Shown: positions 48,619 through 59,621 of the stretch, piece by piece | How the letters are laid out: the number at the start of each line of letters is the position of its first letter | Numbering within the stretch: the first letter of the stretch is position 1 | Notes under the pieces: model-generated | What the model was told of the DNA's origin: nothing | Database searches by the model: none | What the model saw: only the letters and a program-made list of their open reading frames with translations | Translations under genes and position numbers: made by a program | Source of the DNA: Chaunax sp. Z400 | Taxonomy: Eukaryota; Chordata; Actinopteri; Lophiiformes; Chaunacidae | DNA length: 64,000 nt | Direction: 5' to 3' | Assembly (NCBI GenBank): GCA_037577475.1 | Contig: CM075202.1 | Location: forward strand, 23,817,729-23,881,728

Positions 48619-48913
48619 GGGGCGGCTGTGGCTCAGTGGTAGTGTGGTCTTCCACTTAACAGAAGGTCAGTGGTTCAATCCCCAGTCCCTGCAGTCTACA
48701 TGTCAAAGTGTCCTTGGGAAAGATACTGAACCCTGAATTGCTCCCAATGGTTGTTCCATTGGTGTGTGAGTGTTTGCGTGAGTGGTTACTGCTCCTAACG
48801 AGCAGGTGGAGCCTTGCACGGTACGAATGCCGCCACTGTATGAATGTTGGTGTGAATGCTGTGGTCAGTCAGACTAGAAAGGCGCTGTGTAAGTACAATC
48901 CATTTACCATTTT
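48619..48913 (+). mobile_element. tRNA-derived SINE, full length
   Basis: The tRNA-like head has an A box (TGGCTCAGTGGTAG) and B box (GGTTCAATCCC), then the core ACATGTCAAAGTGTCCTTGG and GATACTGAACCC, and ends in AAAGGCGCTGTGTAAGTAC with a CATTTACCATTT tail. The same family is at 53,068-53,388. An RNA polymerase III promoter is expected in the head. Confidence 0.8.
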
Positions 48914-49160
48914 ACATGTCATCATCATACTAAACCAATCAGAGGCAGAGTAGGGTGGACATGGCATTGATCCCCTGGGCCCACCTTTCCACAAATGTCC
49001 TTGAAATCCATTTAAAATTCTGACTTATCCTGACACACACGTCACAGTAAACCTCATTCTCATTTAGTCTCATGTTGAAAAACAGCAGATGATGAACATT
49101 TACTGTTTAGTTTCAACCCCAACAGTTCAGACTCAGACAGAATAATGTGGACTGGTTATT
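48914..49160. other. psmc6 downstream flank
   Basis: Noncoding sequence between the SINE and the probable end of the psmc6 transcript. Nothing else recognised. Confidence 0.5.
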
Positions 49161-49185
49161 GTCAGTGAAATGGCATTGGATGCCT

Positions 49186-49191
49186 TTTATT
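49186..49191 (-). terminator. psmc6: Candidate psmc6 polyadenylation signal
   Basis: AATAAA on the minus strand, about 285 bases past the psmc6 stop codon and the first canonical hexamer in that direction. The real cleavage site is not known. Confidence 0.45.
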
Positions 49192-49474
49192 TTGTTGTCT
49201 GGGGAAAAAAACGATTACACTCAGAATATCACATTTGATCCTCAGAGATCAATGTCCATGTCACTGAATCATAAGGTCAATGAATGGTCAAACTGTTTTA
49301 TACTGGATTCTTTCACTAACATTTCATTATAGAAACATCCCATGATCTGGTGTAAACAGAGGTGGGTCAGAGTAACAAGTGGAAACAAGGAAACAGCTGT
49401 GAAGAACACTTTTTCTATTCCCAGTATAAAACAGCCATGAAGCACAGAACACAATGGAGGGGGGCACAAAGGGT

Positions 49475-49593
49475 TTATACTGGCTTATAGTCCAGCTTGG
49501 ACTCCAGTTTCTTGGAATCAGCCACCTTCCGCACAGCCTTCATGAAGTCTTCCTGGGTGACGTACTCACGGTCGGCGCGGATGGCAAACAAAC
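49475..49593 (-). CDS. psmc6: psmc6 last exon (26S proteasome Rpt4 C terminus)
   Basis: Acceptor GCTCAG, then 39 codons GLFAIRADREYV...KLESKLDYKPV and TAA. The ending SKKLESKLDYKPV is that of vertebrate PSMC6. Rpt4 is one of six AAA+ ATPases forming the base ring that unfolds substrates and feeds them to the 20S core. The C-terminal helical domain is encoded here. The codon for G is split with the preceding exon (G/GT), in agreeing phase. Human has methionine where this protein has leucine in GLFAIRAD. It is preceded by a 491-base repeat-filled intron. Confidence 0.97.
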
Positions 49594-49599
49594 CTGAGC

Positions 49600-50078
49600 A
49601 AAGGAGAAGACACGGGCAATGAGGAAAAGAAATGAGCGTTGGGGAAAAGACACGAGCCATGAGGAGAAGACACAAGCCATGAGGAAAAGACACGAGCCAT
49701 GAGAAAAAGACACGAGCCATGAGAAAAAGACGAGCGATGAAGAGAAGACAAGCGATGAGGAAAAGAAGAGCGACGAGGAAAAGACGAGCGACGAGGAAAA
49801 GACGAGCGATGACGAAAAGACGAGCGAAGAGAGAAGACACGTGATGAGGAAAAGACACGAGCAAGCGATGAAAAGACACGAGCGATGAGAAGACGAGCGA
49901 TGAGGAAAAGACACGAGCGATGAGGAAAAGATGAGAGATGAGGAAAAGATGAGAGATGAGGAAAAGATGAGAGATGAGGAAAAGATGGGCGATGAGGAAT
50001 AGACAAGTAATGAGGAAAACACAAGTGATGAGGAAAAGACACGAGCGATGAAGAAAAGATGAGTGCTGAGGAGGAATG
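49600..50078. repeat. psmc6: Minisatellite filling the last psmc6 intron
   Basis: More than 20 imperfect copies of a 13-20 base unit around GATGAGGAAAAGA(CACGAGC). It occupies nearly the whole 491-base intron between the last two coding exons. On the transcribed sense the array is pyrimidine rich (TCTTTTCCTCATCGCTCGTG). The long minus-strand open frames here are read-through of the repeat from the flanking exons. Confidence 0.95.
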
Positions 50079-50084
50079 TCCCAC

Positions 50085-50156
50085 CTGCTTCTGTGCACAC
50101 GTTTCTCAGGTCGGCTCCATTGAAACCGTCTGACAGCTTCACAATGGCTTCATAGT
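50085..50156 (-). CDS. psmc6: psmc6 exon, C-terminal helical domain
   Basis: Acceptor TTTTCAG, donor GAAGCAG/GTGGGA. Encodes YEAIVKLSDGFNGADLRNVC and TEA, with split codons for D at the start and G at the end that match both neighbours. The block SDGFNGADLRN is the conserved sensor-2 side of the AAA+ lid. Length 72 bases. The upstream intron (4.4 kb) holds a hAT, another inverted-repeat element and a SINE. Confidence 0.96.
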
Positions 50157-50293
50157 CTGAAAACAAGCAAACACAATCACAGCTTCAACATGGCCGCCAG
50201 CTGCTAAACAATCTAAAGAGGGAACAGCGCCATCGCCTGTCTGTTATGTTGTCACAACCACAGTGACTGAATACTGGAATACTTCCCCTAAAC

Positions 50294-51303
50294 CAGTGGT
50301 GTCAAACTCATTTTAGTTCAGGGGCCACATACAGTCCAATTTGATCTCAAGTTGGCCGGACCAGTAACATCATAGCATAATAGCCTATAAATAACTCCAA
50401 ATTCTTCCCTTTGTTTTAGTGCAAAAAAGTACAAGCACATTCTGAAAATGTTCACATTTAATGAACTATCTTTTTACAAAACATTATGAACAACCTGAAA
50501 TTTGCAATTTCAACAATATTATGCCTCAGTTTATCATTTACACATGTGCATTACAACTTACAGATCGCAGTCTATCTACAAAAGCACAAAACATTTAGTC
50601 ACAGGTATCTGTAACTGAACAATATAGTATTTTACTTTTTGATCAAAACAACTTGTAAAGATCTAGAAATTATTTTGAATTTACATTCATTTCCACATCT
50701 GTGTAGTAATCCTGACCACCTGAACTGACACACCACACCATACAAACTTAAGTGGGAACCATTAAGGAAGAAGGTTAAGTTATCCCCCTGCTTTGTAAAT
50801 GTATAAACTTTATACATCAAAAATACATAAAAGTTGTGGCAGTGCATGAACAATAGGCTACAAACCAAACTCTTTTGTACTGAAGCTGCTGACTGACATT
50901 ATATTGCACAGTGTTCAATGTCTTTAAATATTTCCACAGTAAGTATTCATTTTCACAGAACAGTGGGCTCCAAAACTGCGGACTTATTATTTGCGGGGTA
51001 AAAAAATAGTGAAATATGTGCTATTGGCGACCTAAAATATGTGATTAAAGATATGCATTTTTTTGTTTTTTTGTTTGATTTTTGAATATACAATTGCTTT
51101 TATATGACTTGTTTTATTATGGAATTTGGCCTCAAAACATTGAGAACCGAGGTTCAAAACTGCGGATTTTTTAGAATTCATCCACAAAAATTTGCAGTTA
51201 ATGTCTTCTCTGTAATTTTTACACTTTGCAGTCATCCCGCGGGCCGGATTGGACCCTCTGGCGGGCCGGTTTTGGCCTGCGGGCTGTATGTTTGACACCC
51301 CTG
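50294..51303. mobile_element. Nonautonomous hAT transposon, 1,010 bp, perfect 8-bp duplication
   Basis: Ends CAGTGGTGTCAAAC and GTTTGACACCCCTG form a 14-base inverted repeat with one mismatch. CCCTAAAC flanks both sides (50,286-50,293 and 51,304-51,311). Inside each end are the words GGGGCCACAT and CGGGCCGG. No transposase is seen; open frames are short. It lies in a psmc6 intron. All elements of a hAT insertion are visible, so the call is firm at superfamily level. Confidence 0.93.
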
Positions 51304-51319
51304 CCCTAAACAGTACACT

Positions 51320-51972
51320 TATGCCCAATCCAAATGTCCACCCTCCGGACTGTGGACTGAGCCCTCACGAACTACAGTCATACATTCCGTGACATGTTCA
51401 ACGTCATCAGGTCAAGTCTGCGAGGGCGAGAGACTGCAGGGCATAAATAAAGCCGCTGATAGACAGTCCTCAAGTCTGTTTCACTCGTTTCCCTGGAAAT
51501 GTTTGTAAATAAGCCCCCAGACTTTGGCTAAATAAATCGGGTATTTCTTACATTGGAAGACCTTCTTCTGTCGTTTGTCCGCCATTTTTCATAGCCTATA
51601 TTGGCATTACACTGCACTGCTTTTATAGGCTATCACTAAAGGACTCAGTAATAAAATGCATTTTGCTTACCTCTATGTAATTGTTTTCCACATTCATAAT
51701 AAATTATTTTTGTTTTTTTGTTCGGCAAGTGGGACCACTACAACGTCCGTATTGCAATGAATTGTGGGTGATTAAATCAGTGAAGTCTGGTGAAGTCTGC
51801 ACCTCAAGCAGACTCTCTGGAAGTCTGCAGAAAGTCAGCTTGAGGCCCCTTGTGGACTGGATGAATTGTGTATTTAGACAGTCCTCAGCACTCGCAGACT
51901 TCCCGGGAACGCGCCCGCAAAGTCCACGAGTCTGCAAGTGCGGTGAAGTCCGGACATTTGGATTGGGCCATA
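51320..51972. mobile_element. Inverted-repeat DNA element, 653 bp
   Basis: GCCCAATCCAAATGTCC at 51,323-51,339 is exactly inverted at 51,952-51,968. TA next to both ends may be the target duplication. The interior has related subterminal words (GTCCGGAC, CAGACTTC). No transposase. It lies only eight bases beyond the hAT target duplication, so the hAT apparently inserted next to it. Confidence 0.75.
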
Positions 51973-53060
51973 CTCGATACGTTTTCATCCTCAGATTTCA
52001 GACACAAAGACTTGCATACTGTTTTAGTGTACTATATACATGTGGGCTAACACTACTAAAAATGTTAAGCTAACATCTTCTAAGACAACAAGCTAATTAA
52101 TCCCTCCATCAAGGAGGCTCTCACAGGCGTAGGTTCATCTGTCTGTCAGCAGGATCACACAAAAAACACTACCTGACAGTTTTGGTAGAAACTTGATAGA
52201 AGGGCTGGACATGTGGAGAGGAAGAACCAATCAAATTACATTTAGGAGGGGATCTGGATAAAGGGGCGGAGTCAGGATTTCCCCCCTACTTTTTGGAACA
52301 TTGCAGATAGGCTTTTTTGACAGTTTCTGTTTTGACAGATTAACATGACACAGGGTGGAGGGTGGGACATGAGCTGTGGAAGGAATGACATTCTGAAGAA
52401 AACTGCCATCAGTGAAATCTAGTTTTTCTAGAATAACTATCAAACTAATAATGATACCAATGTGATCCAGATTCCAGGGGCAGGTTTTCATGGTCTAGGA
52501 GTCACATGATGAGGGTCAGCCTATCAGGGGACTGTTGGTTTTAGGGGGCATCATGGGGAAAGTGAGCTGCCTTGATGGAGGTTTAGGGTCTCAAGATTGC
52601 TGTCTAGTTACATGATGTCATGGAGTTGTCAATGCCTCACTTAAGGTTTCTTGTCCATGACTGAGTGCAGTGTTAGCTACAGCTGCTGCAGGAGACTTTC
52701 ACACGCTTTCACATTATCCACCACAGTCCACTCCTCAGCTTTTAGATCTATCTCATATTTGGTCAGTTAGTTAGCTCCATAATAAATAACAACAGGCCTG
52801 GAACTGGCCAATGTCTTCCTGCTGGCAGAGTGAGATGTGTCTGGATGCAGGAAACATGTTCAATACTGCAGCAGGTCCAATATCTGCAAATTTTCCCCTT
52901 TAAGCTGATTTGTGTGTCCATTTACAAGTCAATCAGTACAACTGTGTGAGGGGTGTGGCCGTTCCAAACCTGGATTTTTGGCCAACTCGGCTCATATTTC
53001 CAGCTATTTATTTCATGTTCCACTTCATTGTGACATCTTTCTAATAATAAGAATAAATCG
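51973..53060. other. psmc6 intron, no firm feature
   Basis: Noncoding. 52,085-52,260 (CCCTCCATCAAGGAGG...GGGGATCTGGATAAAGG) resembles a dispersed fish repeat but cannot be delimited. Otherwise nothing recognised. Confidence 0.4.
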
Positions 53061-53067
53061 GCGGCTT

Positions 53068-53388
53068 GGGGGCGGCTGTAGCTCAGTGGTAGAGCGGTTG
53101 TCCACTTATCAGAAAGTAGGTGGTTCGATCCCCAGCCCCTGCAGCCTACATATCGAAGTGTCCTTGGGCAAGATACTGAACCCCAAATTGCTCCCAATGG
53201 CTGTTCCATTGGTGTGTGAGTGTTTGTGTGAATGGTTACTGCTCCCAATGAGCAGGTGGCTCCTTGCAGGGTACGAATGCCATCACTGTATGAATGTTGG
53301 CGTGAATGGGTGAATGCTGGCTTGTGTTGTAAAGAGTGGTCAGTCAGACTAGAAAGGCGCTATATAAGTACATTCCATTTACCATTTA
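53068..53388 (+). mobile_element. tRNA-derived SINE, full length
   Basis: Same family as 48,619-48,913, better preserved: A box TAGCTCAGTGGTAGAGCGG, B box GGTTCGATCCC, core TGTCCTTGGGCAAGATACTG, and end AAAGGCGCTATATAAGTAC. Opposite in orientation to psmc6. Confidence 0.85.
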
Positions 53389-54579
53389 CAAAGACATTAG
53401 GCTAGAGCTGCTCCATTACGACAAAATTCATAATAACCATTACTGTGGTCAGTCTGAGATTACAAGTACTTAACACGATTACTCATTGTGAACACATCAT
53501 TCATTGATTAAGTGGAAAAGGAAGGATATGACACGAGACAAAATGAGGCTGTGTCATAGAATAGTTTTATCTTGACCATCTTTCTTTCATAACATCACAA
53601 GTAAAACATTGACTAGGTGTTATTAACTGACCAACCCTGTACTAGGGCTAGGAACCCCAACCAGTACAATAACTGAACTGCTGTCACAAGGTTCCAGACC
53701 AGTGATGAAACATCTCTGACCTCCTAATGATCCTGTACAGGCTGAGTGAGCAGCCATCATGTTCTCTCCACTGAGAAGGTGGTAGGTCCAGTGGCCAGCA
53801 GTCTGCTCAGGCTGGACCAACTATGTGGTGAATGTAGTTCATAAAACATTTACAGATTAGATTTAGGATGATAGGATTATCGCAAGTCAATACAATCGTG
53901 ATTGGATAGCAGATCCATTCAGAATCCATTTCTGACTGAATGAAGAGAAAAGGAGCCACTATTTCCAGTCTTTAGCTCCAGACACCACTGGTTCACTGGT
54001 GTCCTTAGTCCAATATGAACATGAGATGGTCAGCAGCGTGAGTATTTAGTAATAAAAAAAGAAATGTTAACATTCTGCTGTCTGTTAGAAAACAGTGGAG
54101 AGCAGCCGTTCTGCTTCATTAGCTCTGCAGAGAGATGGCTGTCTGATGCTGAACAGGAGCACCAATAGATTGAGTCCTTTTCTCCACCACAGAGCTGGTG
54201 GAAGCTGTTCAACTCTGCGGTGTGTGTTGGTCAGCTTCTCTCATTTGTTACTGATAACAGTAGTCGCCAGGTGATGGTGCAGAAAGTTCACTATATAATT
54301 CTCAGTTGTCTCTCGAGGTAATTATTGAGTCAACAAATCTACACATGCTCAGAAGCACTTGCTCTTTTGACGACGATTGACAGGTTAACTGTAGAGTGTG
54401 CCTTCTGTGGACTGTTTGGATGCAGCACTGCCTTCATATCTGACTTCAGTCTTCATTCCCACAACATTGACGTTAACATTTAGAAACAGATTCCCCACGT
54501 TTCCTGACAGACGGGTCCAGCTGGCCGCCGGGCAGCAGAGGAGGATGGTCTCGAGAGGGTATGAGGTGTGTTTACTCAC
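53389..54579. other. psmc6 intron, no recognisable feature
   Basis: Noncoding. A minus-strand frame at 54,385-54,579 abuts the exon but has no known domain. Confidence 0.5.
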
Positions 54580-54660
54580 CTATTTCTCCGTGCTTGGTGA
54601 TGGGACTGGAGTGAATCTTCAGGATGTCCAGACGAGCCTGTTCATTGGGCAGTTCGATGT
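54580..54660 (-). CDS. psmc6: psmc6 exon, after the ATPase core
   Basis: Acceptor TTCCTCAG, donor AATAG/GTGAGT. Encodes IELPNEQARLDILKIHSSPI and TKHGEI, bracketed by a split H codon (C/AC) and a split D codon (G/AC) that agree with both neighbours. This joins the AAA+ core to the lid. 81 bases; separated from the next upstream exon by an intron of only 89 bases. Confidence 0.96.
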
Positions 54661-54749
54661 CTGAGGAACAAAAGAGGACACGACATGAGATTTGCTGTGT
54701 GTGGCCACACCAAGCTGACCACATGATGACGGAAAACAGAGGATCTCAC

Positions 54750-54870
54750 GGATTTTCCGGTCCAGTCTGCCAGGCCGCAGTAGTGCAGGGTCCAGAGTGT
54801 CAGGTCTGTTGGTGGCCATGATCATCTTGACTCTGTGTAGTGTGTCAAAGCCATCCATCTGGTTCAGCAG
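54750..54870 (-). CDS. psmc6: psmc6 exon, sensor 1 and arginine-finger region
   Basis: Acceptor CCTTCAG, donor AATCC/GTGAGA. Encodes LLNQMDGFDTLHRVKMIMAT, then the sensor-1 asparagine in ATNRPD and the arginine-finger segment LRPGRLDRKI, hallmark of proteasomal ATPases. The upstream exon ends in ME on a codon boundary, so the junction reads MELLNQMDGF as in PSMC6 proteins. 121 bases. Confidence 0.97.
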
Positions 54871-54895
54871 CTGAAGGGATCCATGAGACAAGTCC

Positions 54896-54897
<2 letters not shown>

Positions 54898-54930
<33 letters not shown>
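54898..54930. repeat. (AT)n tract
   Basis: 33 bases of alternating AT, 28 bases upstream of the psmc6 exon acceptor on that gene's strand, so within the branch-point/pyrimidine-tract neighbourhood. Confidence 0.95.
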
Positions 54931-54934
<4 letters not shown>

Positions 54935-55607
54935 ATTAAAGTGCTCTTTTTAAATCTATGTTGTTTTCTCTGATGTCAACCTGTGAAGCCATTGCTTCTC
55001 CTTCTCTCAGACTAATGGTAAACACTTATTTCAGAAGCCATTTTGTACACAGCACTGGAGACACAAAGAAATGTTCTTCTATCATTTTCACTGATCTACA
55101 ATACGAAGCACTATCAGATGCTAACATGAAAGGTATTAAACCAAAGTCATCTGGGGATGACATCCTACAACAGAACCATCAGCACATAGAACATCATCCA
55201 TTCCTCTGGTCAGTCTACAGTCTAATAATCATATATTAGGATATTATATGTACACTGTGGATGGCTGTGGTCCAGCTGTGTCCGTTCAGACATACCTCAT
55301 AACAAGATGGTCAAAGATCCAGTGTGGAATCTCCTGCAGATTATCTGGATCTGAGACTGGGTCTTTAAATATACAAGAAACTTCCCAAACTCAAGCTCAT
55401 GTTGGTTAAATTTGATTCATTCTCTCCCCAATGTGTGTGCTCATAGGCTGAACTGAAAAGTACTGTCAAGTTCAGTCACATGCCACTGCCCTGTTCAAAC
55501 AATATTAGTCCCGAAAACCAAGCTGCATGCAAAGTGGCTTGGATGAATAGCACAAACAGAGAGCCAACAATATGGTCAACTACAGCAACCCTTTCCTCTG
55601 ACGCTCC
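54931..55607. other. psmc6 intron, no recognisable feature
   Basis: Noncoding. The plus-strand open frames at 54,958-55,239 and 55,480-55,607 have no identifiable domain; the second runs into the L2 below. Confidence 0.5.
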
Positions 55608-56790
55608 ACGTGTAGTCTGGATTACTGATGACCTTCTAAGTGCATCAGATGAGGGACTTGTCTCTGTGTTCGTCTTATTAGATCTTAGTGCTGCGTTTGA
55701 TAACATTGATCATCAGATACTACTACAAACACTTCAATATTTAATTGACATTAAAGGACTGCGTTAAGATGGTTTAAATCCTATATATTAGATCGATCTC
55801 AGTTTACATGTTAACGATGAATCCTCCAGGCACAACAAAGTTAATCATGGAGTCCCTCAGGGTTCTGTGCATGGACCAATATTGTTTACCCTTATACATG
55901 CTCCCTTTAGGTAATATTATCAGGAAACATTTTGCAGATGAGACACAATTATAATGAAACCAGGTGAAACTAATCAACTAATTAAACTTCAGGCATGTCT
56001 TACGGATATAAAAAAACTGGATGATTTTCTGCTCAATTCCGACAAAACTGAGGTTATTGTGCTGGACCCTAAACATCTCAGAAACACACTATCTAAGATA
56101 AGATAAGCTATACTTTGTCCCCGTGGGGAAATTCTCTCTCTGCATTTGACCCATTCCTGAGGAGCAGTGGGCTGCCTTTAAGGCACCTGGGGAGCAAACA
56201 GGACTTCAGTATCTTGCTCAAGGATACTTTGACATGTAGAGCTGGGGGAAGTGGGGATCGCTCTTACCACTTAAGCCACAGCCACCCAATTATATGGTTA
56301 TATAACCACTATGGACGGAATTACCTTGGCCTCCAGCTCCACCGTGAGGAATCTGGGAGTTATGTTTGATCTGGATGTTTGATAAGGCTTATAATTAAGA
56401 CTGGCTTAGGCTAGCCTTTAGCTATGCTGCTATAGGCCTAGACTGCTGGGGGACTTCCCATGATGCACTGAGCTCCTATCTCTTCTTCTCCCCCTTCTTC
56501 TTTACACACTCATGTCTCATTAATTCAGGTTACTAATTTGACTTTTTCCCCGGAGTCTTCGTACTTTCTCATCCTGCAGGTCACCATGGACCAATCTACT
56601 GCTGGGATCATGGTTGACATCCACTGACATCATCATCATTTCCATTATTATCATCACTCCTCTATCACCATCATTATCAAATTTATCATTATTATAAGTG
56701 TTGTTATTGTCGTAGTTATTATGAATACAACAAACTGTAATCTCTCTATTATAATAGCTGTTTTTTTATATTGTGGTTGAAGATGTGTGT
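55608..56790 (+). pseudogene. L2-clade LINE fragment with a SINE inside
   Basis: Reads DDLLSASDEGLVSVFVLLDL then SAAFDNIDHQILL (motif A, about 55,690), stop, then DRSQF-, NHGVPQGS- and LNSDKTEVIVLDPKHLRN-like blocks in shifted frames. A minus-strand SINE (56,096-56,287) breaks the next block. The end of the thumb is deleted, and the L2 3' region (ACTCATGTCTCATTAATTCA, then CATC-rich repeats) closes the fragment. YADD is not preserved; the region reads as deleted sequence near 55,935. Confidence 0.8.
56096..56287 (-). mobile_element. tRNA-derived SINE inserted in L2, minus strand
   Basis: On the minus strand: head GGGTGGCTGTGGCTTAAGTG with GTAAGAGCG, core TACATGTCAAAGTATCCTTG and AGATACTGAA, a body GCAGCCCACTGCTCCTCAGG, and a tail of TTATC units. 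Shares its core with the SINEs at 48,619 and 53,068 but has a different 3' part, like the copy at 10,640-10,850. Confidence 0.75.
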
Positions 56791-57829
56791 CCCTGTCCCT
56801 AAATCGCATTTATTCTCCCATTGTCTAAATTTACACTATCCAAATTACACCCAGCCTCAGCATTGAACCAAGTATTTGATGTTATGAGTTGATAGTATTC
56901 AAATTCCATGTAATTGATTAACTCAATGTGATATATAAATGTGTTAATGCAGAGGTTTTGCCCTGCTAAATCCCTTCACTAAAGCATTTCAAACTGCAGT
57001 TCAAATATAATTCTGGACATTCCTTTATTGATTCTCCAAGGGTAGTAAAATGTTAGGTGATTGTGTGCTTATCATCTGTATGAGGTTGTAAAAGGTTATT
57101 CTAGCCAGATGAAATGAACAGATCCTTGTGCTTTATTTTCCTAACCACTAAACCATGCCTAGTATCTCACCAAGGGCACAGATCAATAAGAGGAGAGCTG
57201 CCATTAACCAATGTGTCTGTAGTTGTATTTTAATCAAGTGGGCTACTCATTAGGGTGTAGCAATGGAGGAAGCAGGGTAGACGTCAGGATGTAGGTGAAT
57301 CTCCTCCCCACCAGTTTAAACAGTCCTTCGAAGGGTGAATGACCCCTAGAACTGAGGATGGGACCCTTTAAACAGAGAGCTGGTCCAGTAGTCTTGTAAA
57401 AGGCTGACCGGGGATTGTACAACACGTGTCACCACCTTGGAAACTCCTTGAGTAGCGTATTTTGTTCCAGTGCAGAGCTGCATGTGAAACACACACCTTA
57501 ATATGGCAGGCAGGTTTGGTGGTTTACCATCAGGGGGTCACACATGATGCATTCTAGCACATGTAGGCTGTGTAATAATGGCTGTACAAGCAGGACAACT
57601 TAACTTCATATTGGTTTTAAAAGTTTGTGTATTGTGACAACACTAGCATAAATACACACATTCAGAAAGCTATTTGCTCCCTGACATGGATCTCTAGTCA
57701 CGCAAGAACAGAAATATTAGAGTACTTAGGTGTGCTTGGCAACTCTCACCCATTACATCATGTACATAAAACAATAAAACAGGGAGAGAGGACAGTTGCA
57801 AATAAAGTAGGAGTGATGGCCACATTTAC
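56791..57829. other. psmc6 intron, no recognisable feature
   Basis: Noncoding. The short open frame at 57,243-57,425 (minus) has no known domain. Confidence 0.5.
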
Positions 57830-57891
57830 CTCCATCAGAGTCCTCTGGATCTCTCTGTCAGCAGACGTTCCCTCAGAGAAACGACGGCCAC
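57830..57891 (-). CDS. psmc6: psmc6 exon, AAA+ second region of homology
   Basis: Acceptor TTCCTGTAG, donor ATGGAG/GTAAAT. Encodes GRRFSEGTSADREIQRTLME after a split G codon (G/GT), following what must be the Walker B exon outside the window. This is the start of the SRH segment that contacts the neighbouring subunit's nucleotide. 62 bases. Upstream exons (coiled coil, OB fold, Walker A and B) were looked for at 57,892-64,000 on the minus strand and not found. Confidence 0.95.
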
Positions 57892-58239
57892 CTACAGGAA
57901 CGGGGATAGCAAAAGATGAAAACCAGCCAGGTGTGAAGAGAAAACATATGATTACATTATATTGTATAATATATATTACATATTATATTACAGGGCTCTT
58001 CAATTAAAACTATAAGAGGTCCAGTAAATTGACACTCCTCCTGCTGAGGTCTGAACTGTTAGATACCTACAGATACGGTTAGTGATTTTGACTGAACAAA
58101 TCAGTTTAGTTTACATTTTATTAAATTAAAAACACTTAATACAATGATCTCTTCACCGTTAAATTTCCTCAATGGAAAACGTCTTAAATCTCTTTTAGAC
58201 TGAACTGAGCTGAACTGACTTAAAGATGGAAGCAAAAAT
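57892..58239. other. Probable psmc6 intron, nothing recognised
   Basis: AT-rich noncoding sequence. Confidence 0.5.
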
Positions 58240-58441
58240 GTATCTTTTTTTTTTTAAGTTATCTTTTGGCCATTTTATGCCTGTATTGATAGGACAGCTG
58301 AAGGCTGACAGGAAATGTGGGGGAGAGAGAGTGGGAGAAGACATGCAGCAAATGGCCACGGGTCGGGGTTGAACCCGCGCCGACCACTAGAGGACTATAG
58401 GCTCGATACATGGGGCTCGCGCTCTAACCACTGCGCAATCT
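58240..58441 (-). mobile_element. tRNA-derived SINE, minus strand
   Basis: On the minus strand: head TGCGCAGTGGTTAGAGCGCG (A-box-like), B box GGTTCAACCCC, then TTTGCTGCATGTCTTCTCCC, a CT-rich part, and CTGTCCTATCAATACAGGC before an A-rich end. The 3' part recurs at 17,281-17,373. A different family from the SINE at 53,068. Confidence 0.75.
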
Positions 58442-58680
58442 GATCAGATCACACAAAAATCAATACCCTAACCCAACTTAATCACACACCTATAGACTCA
58501 CGCACACACACACTCCAGGGGAGAGAAATACAAATGCAATATAATTAGACAAGATACAAGCAAAAGTAACTCATCTTGACCAAGTGTCAAGGACACAAAA
58601 GCATATGTTTACATATCATCCATATGTAATAAAACAACAAACCAATCCAGATCTAAATACAAATACACATACAAATACGG

Positions 58681-59612
58681 TCAAATTGAATCCAGATATT
58701 TCAACACGGGACACCAAGAATTTTCCCACTTATTCTGACCTTTTAGATAAGTAAATTGCAGTTTCTCCAAATGGATAACAGAAAGTTCATGCAACCAGTT
58801 TTTGAAGCACGGTGGAGTTGATGTTTTCCAGTCTTTAAGATTTAGTCTTTTTGCCAGTATCGTGCCCATGAGCAAAGCTGTTTGAATGTGTGAAGGGAGA
58901 GTTTAAGTCTTCTGGACAGTAAGTTCACTACATGTGTGTAAAGGGTGTATAAAGGATTTTTATTTAGACAAGTTTGGATCTTTTGAACAACTAAGCTCAA
59001 AATCTAATTTACCTCATTAAAAATTTTTTCGTTACATGAAACTTAGGCATTTTGTTAGAGAAAATATCCCCCAATTTTGAGTTCTTTGGTGAGAGTCATC
59101 ATTTTTTGGAGTTACTTTCTTTGTTGCCAGTAAGAAGCTTATCACTAAATTTGTGGATTTTTTCCCCTAAAGATTCTGCATCTATTAACGGCATTAAGAA
59201 GTCTTGGGAAAGGGAAATCAATGCTGTGTTGCCTGATAAAATATGGAGAACTGCACTTTTCCATGTTCACAGTTGTTCAGTAAATAGCAGACACAGGATA
59301 ATTCAGTTTAAAGTGATTCATCATTTTTATTATTCCAAGGTCATGTTACATAAAGTCTATCCCTGTGTGTCTCCAATGTGTGATAAATGTAAATCAAATG
59401 AACATACACTGTTGCATTTATTCTGGGACTGTCCAGCAATTCAGCTATTATGGTTGAGCGTTTTTTGGTTCCTTTTTTTTCTGGGGTTTATCACTCTCTC
59501 TCCTGACAGATTTAGCTCTTCTTGGATGTTCAGAAGACTCTTTAACTCTCACTCCAGTTTTGCTGTAGTGTATGTCCAGAGAAACTGGAGTGAAAGCATG
59601 GTTATGACAAAG
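58681..59612. mobile_element. L1/Tx1-like LINE C-terminal pieces in opposite orientations
   Basis: 58,681-58,960 on the minus strand encodes the terminal L1 block (LAKRLNLKDWKTSTPPCFKN, WLHELSVIHLEKLQF). 59,040-59,612 on the plus strand encodes the part that normally precedes it: KSWEREINAVLPDKIW, RHRIIQFKVIHHFYYSK and a zinc region C-X2-C...H-X4-C (CDKCKSNEHTLLHLFWDC). The upstream part of a minus-strand L1 lies beyond the Tc1 at 61,158-62,109. Either one L1 with an inverted middle segment or two LINEs side by side. Confidence 0.75.
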
Positions 59613-59621
59613 TGGTGTGTA

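Noticed and set aside
49540..50166. Three overlapping minus-strand ORFs of 172-208 codons
   Set aside because: They read through the psmc6 exon into the intronic minisatellite; the splice sites exclude them.
48619..53388. tRNA genes at 48,619 and 53,068
   Set aside because: A and B boxes are present, but the acceptor stem does not close and both are followed by the same SINE body and tail.
55480..55607. Host exon starting MPLPCSNNIS
   Set aside because: The frame runs straight into L2 reverse transcriptase and has no recognisable host homology or splice sites.
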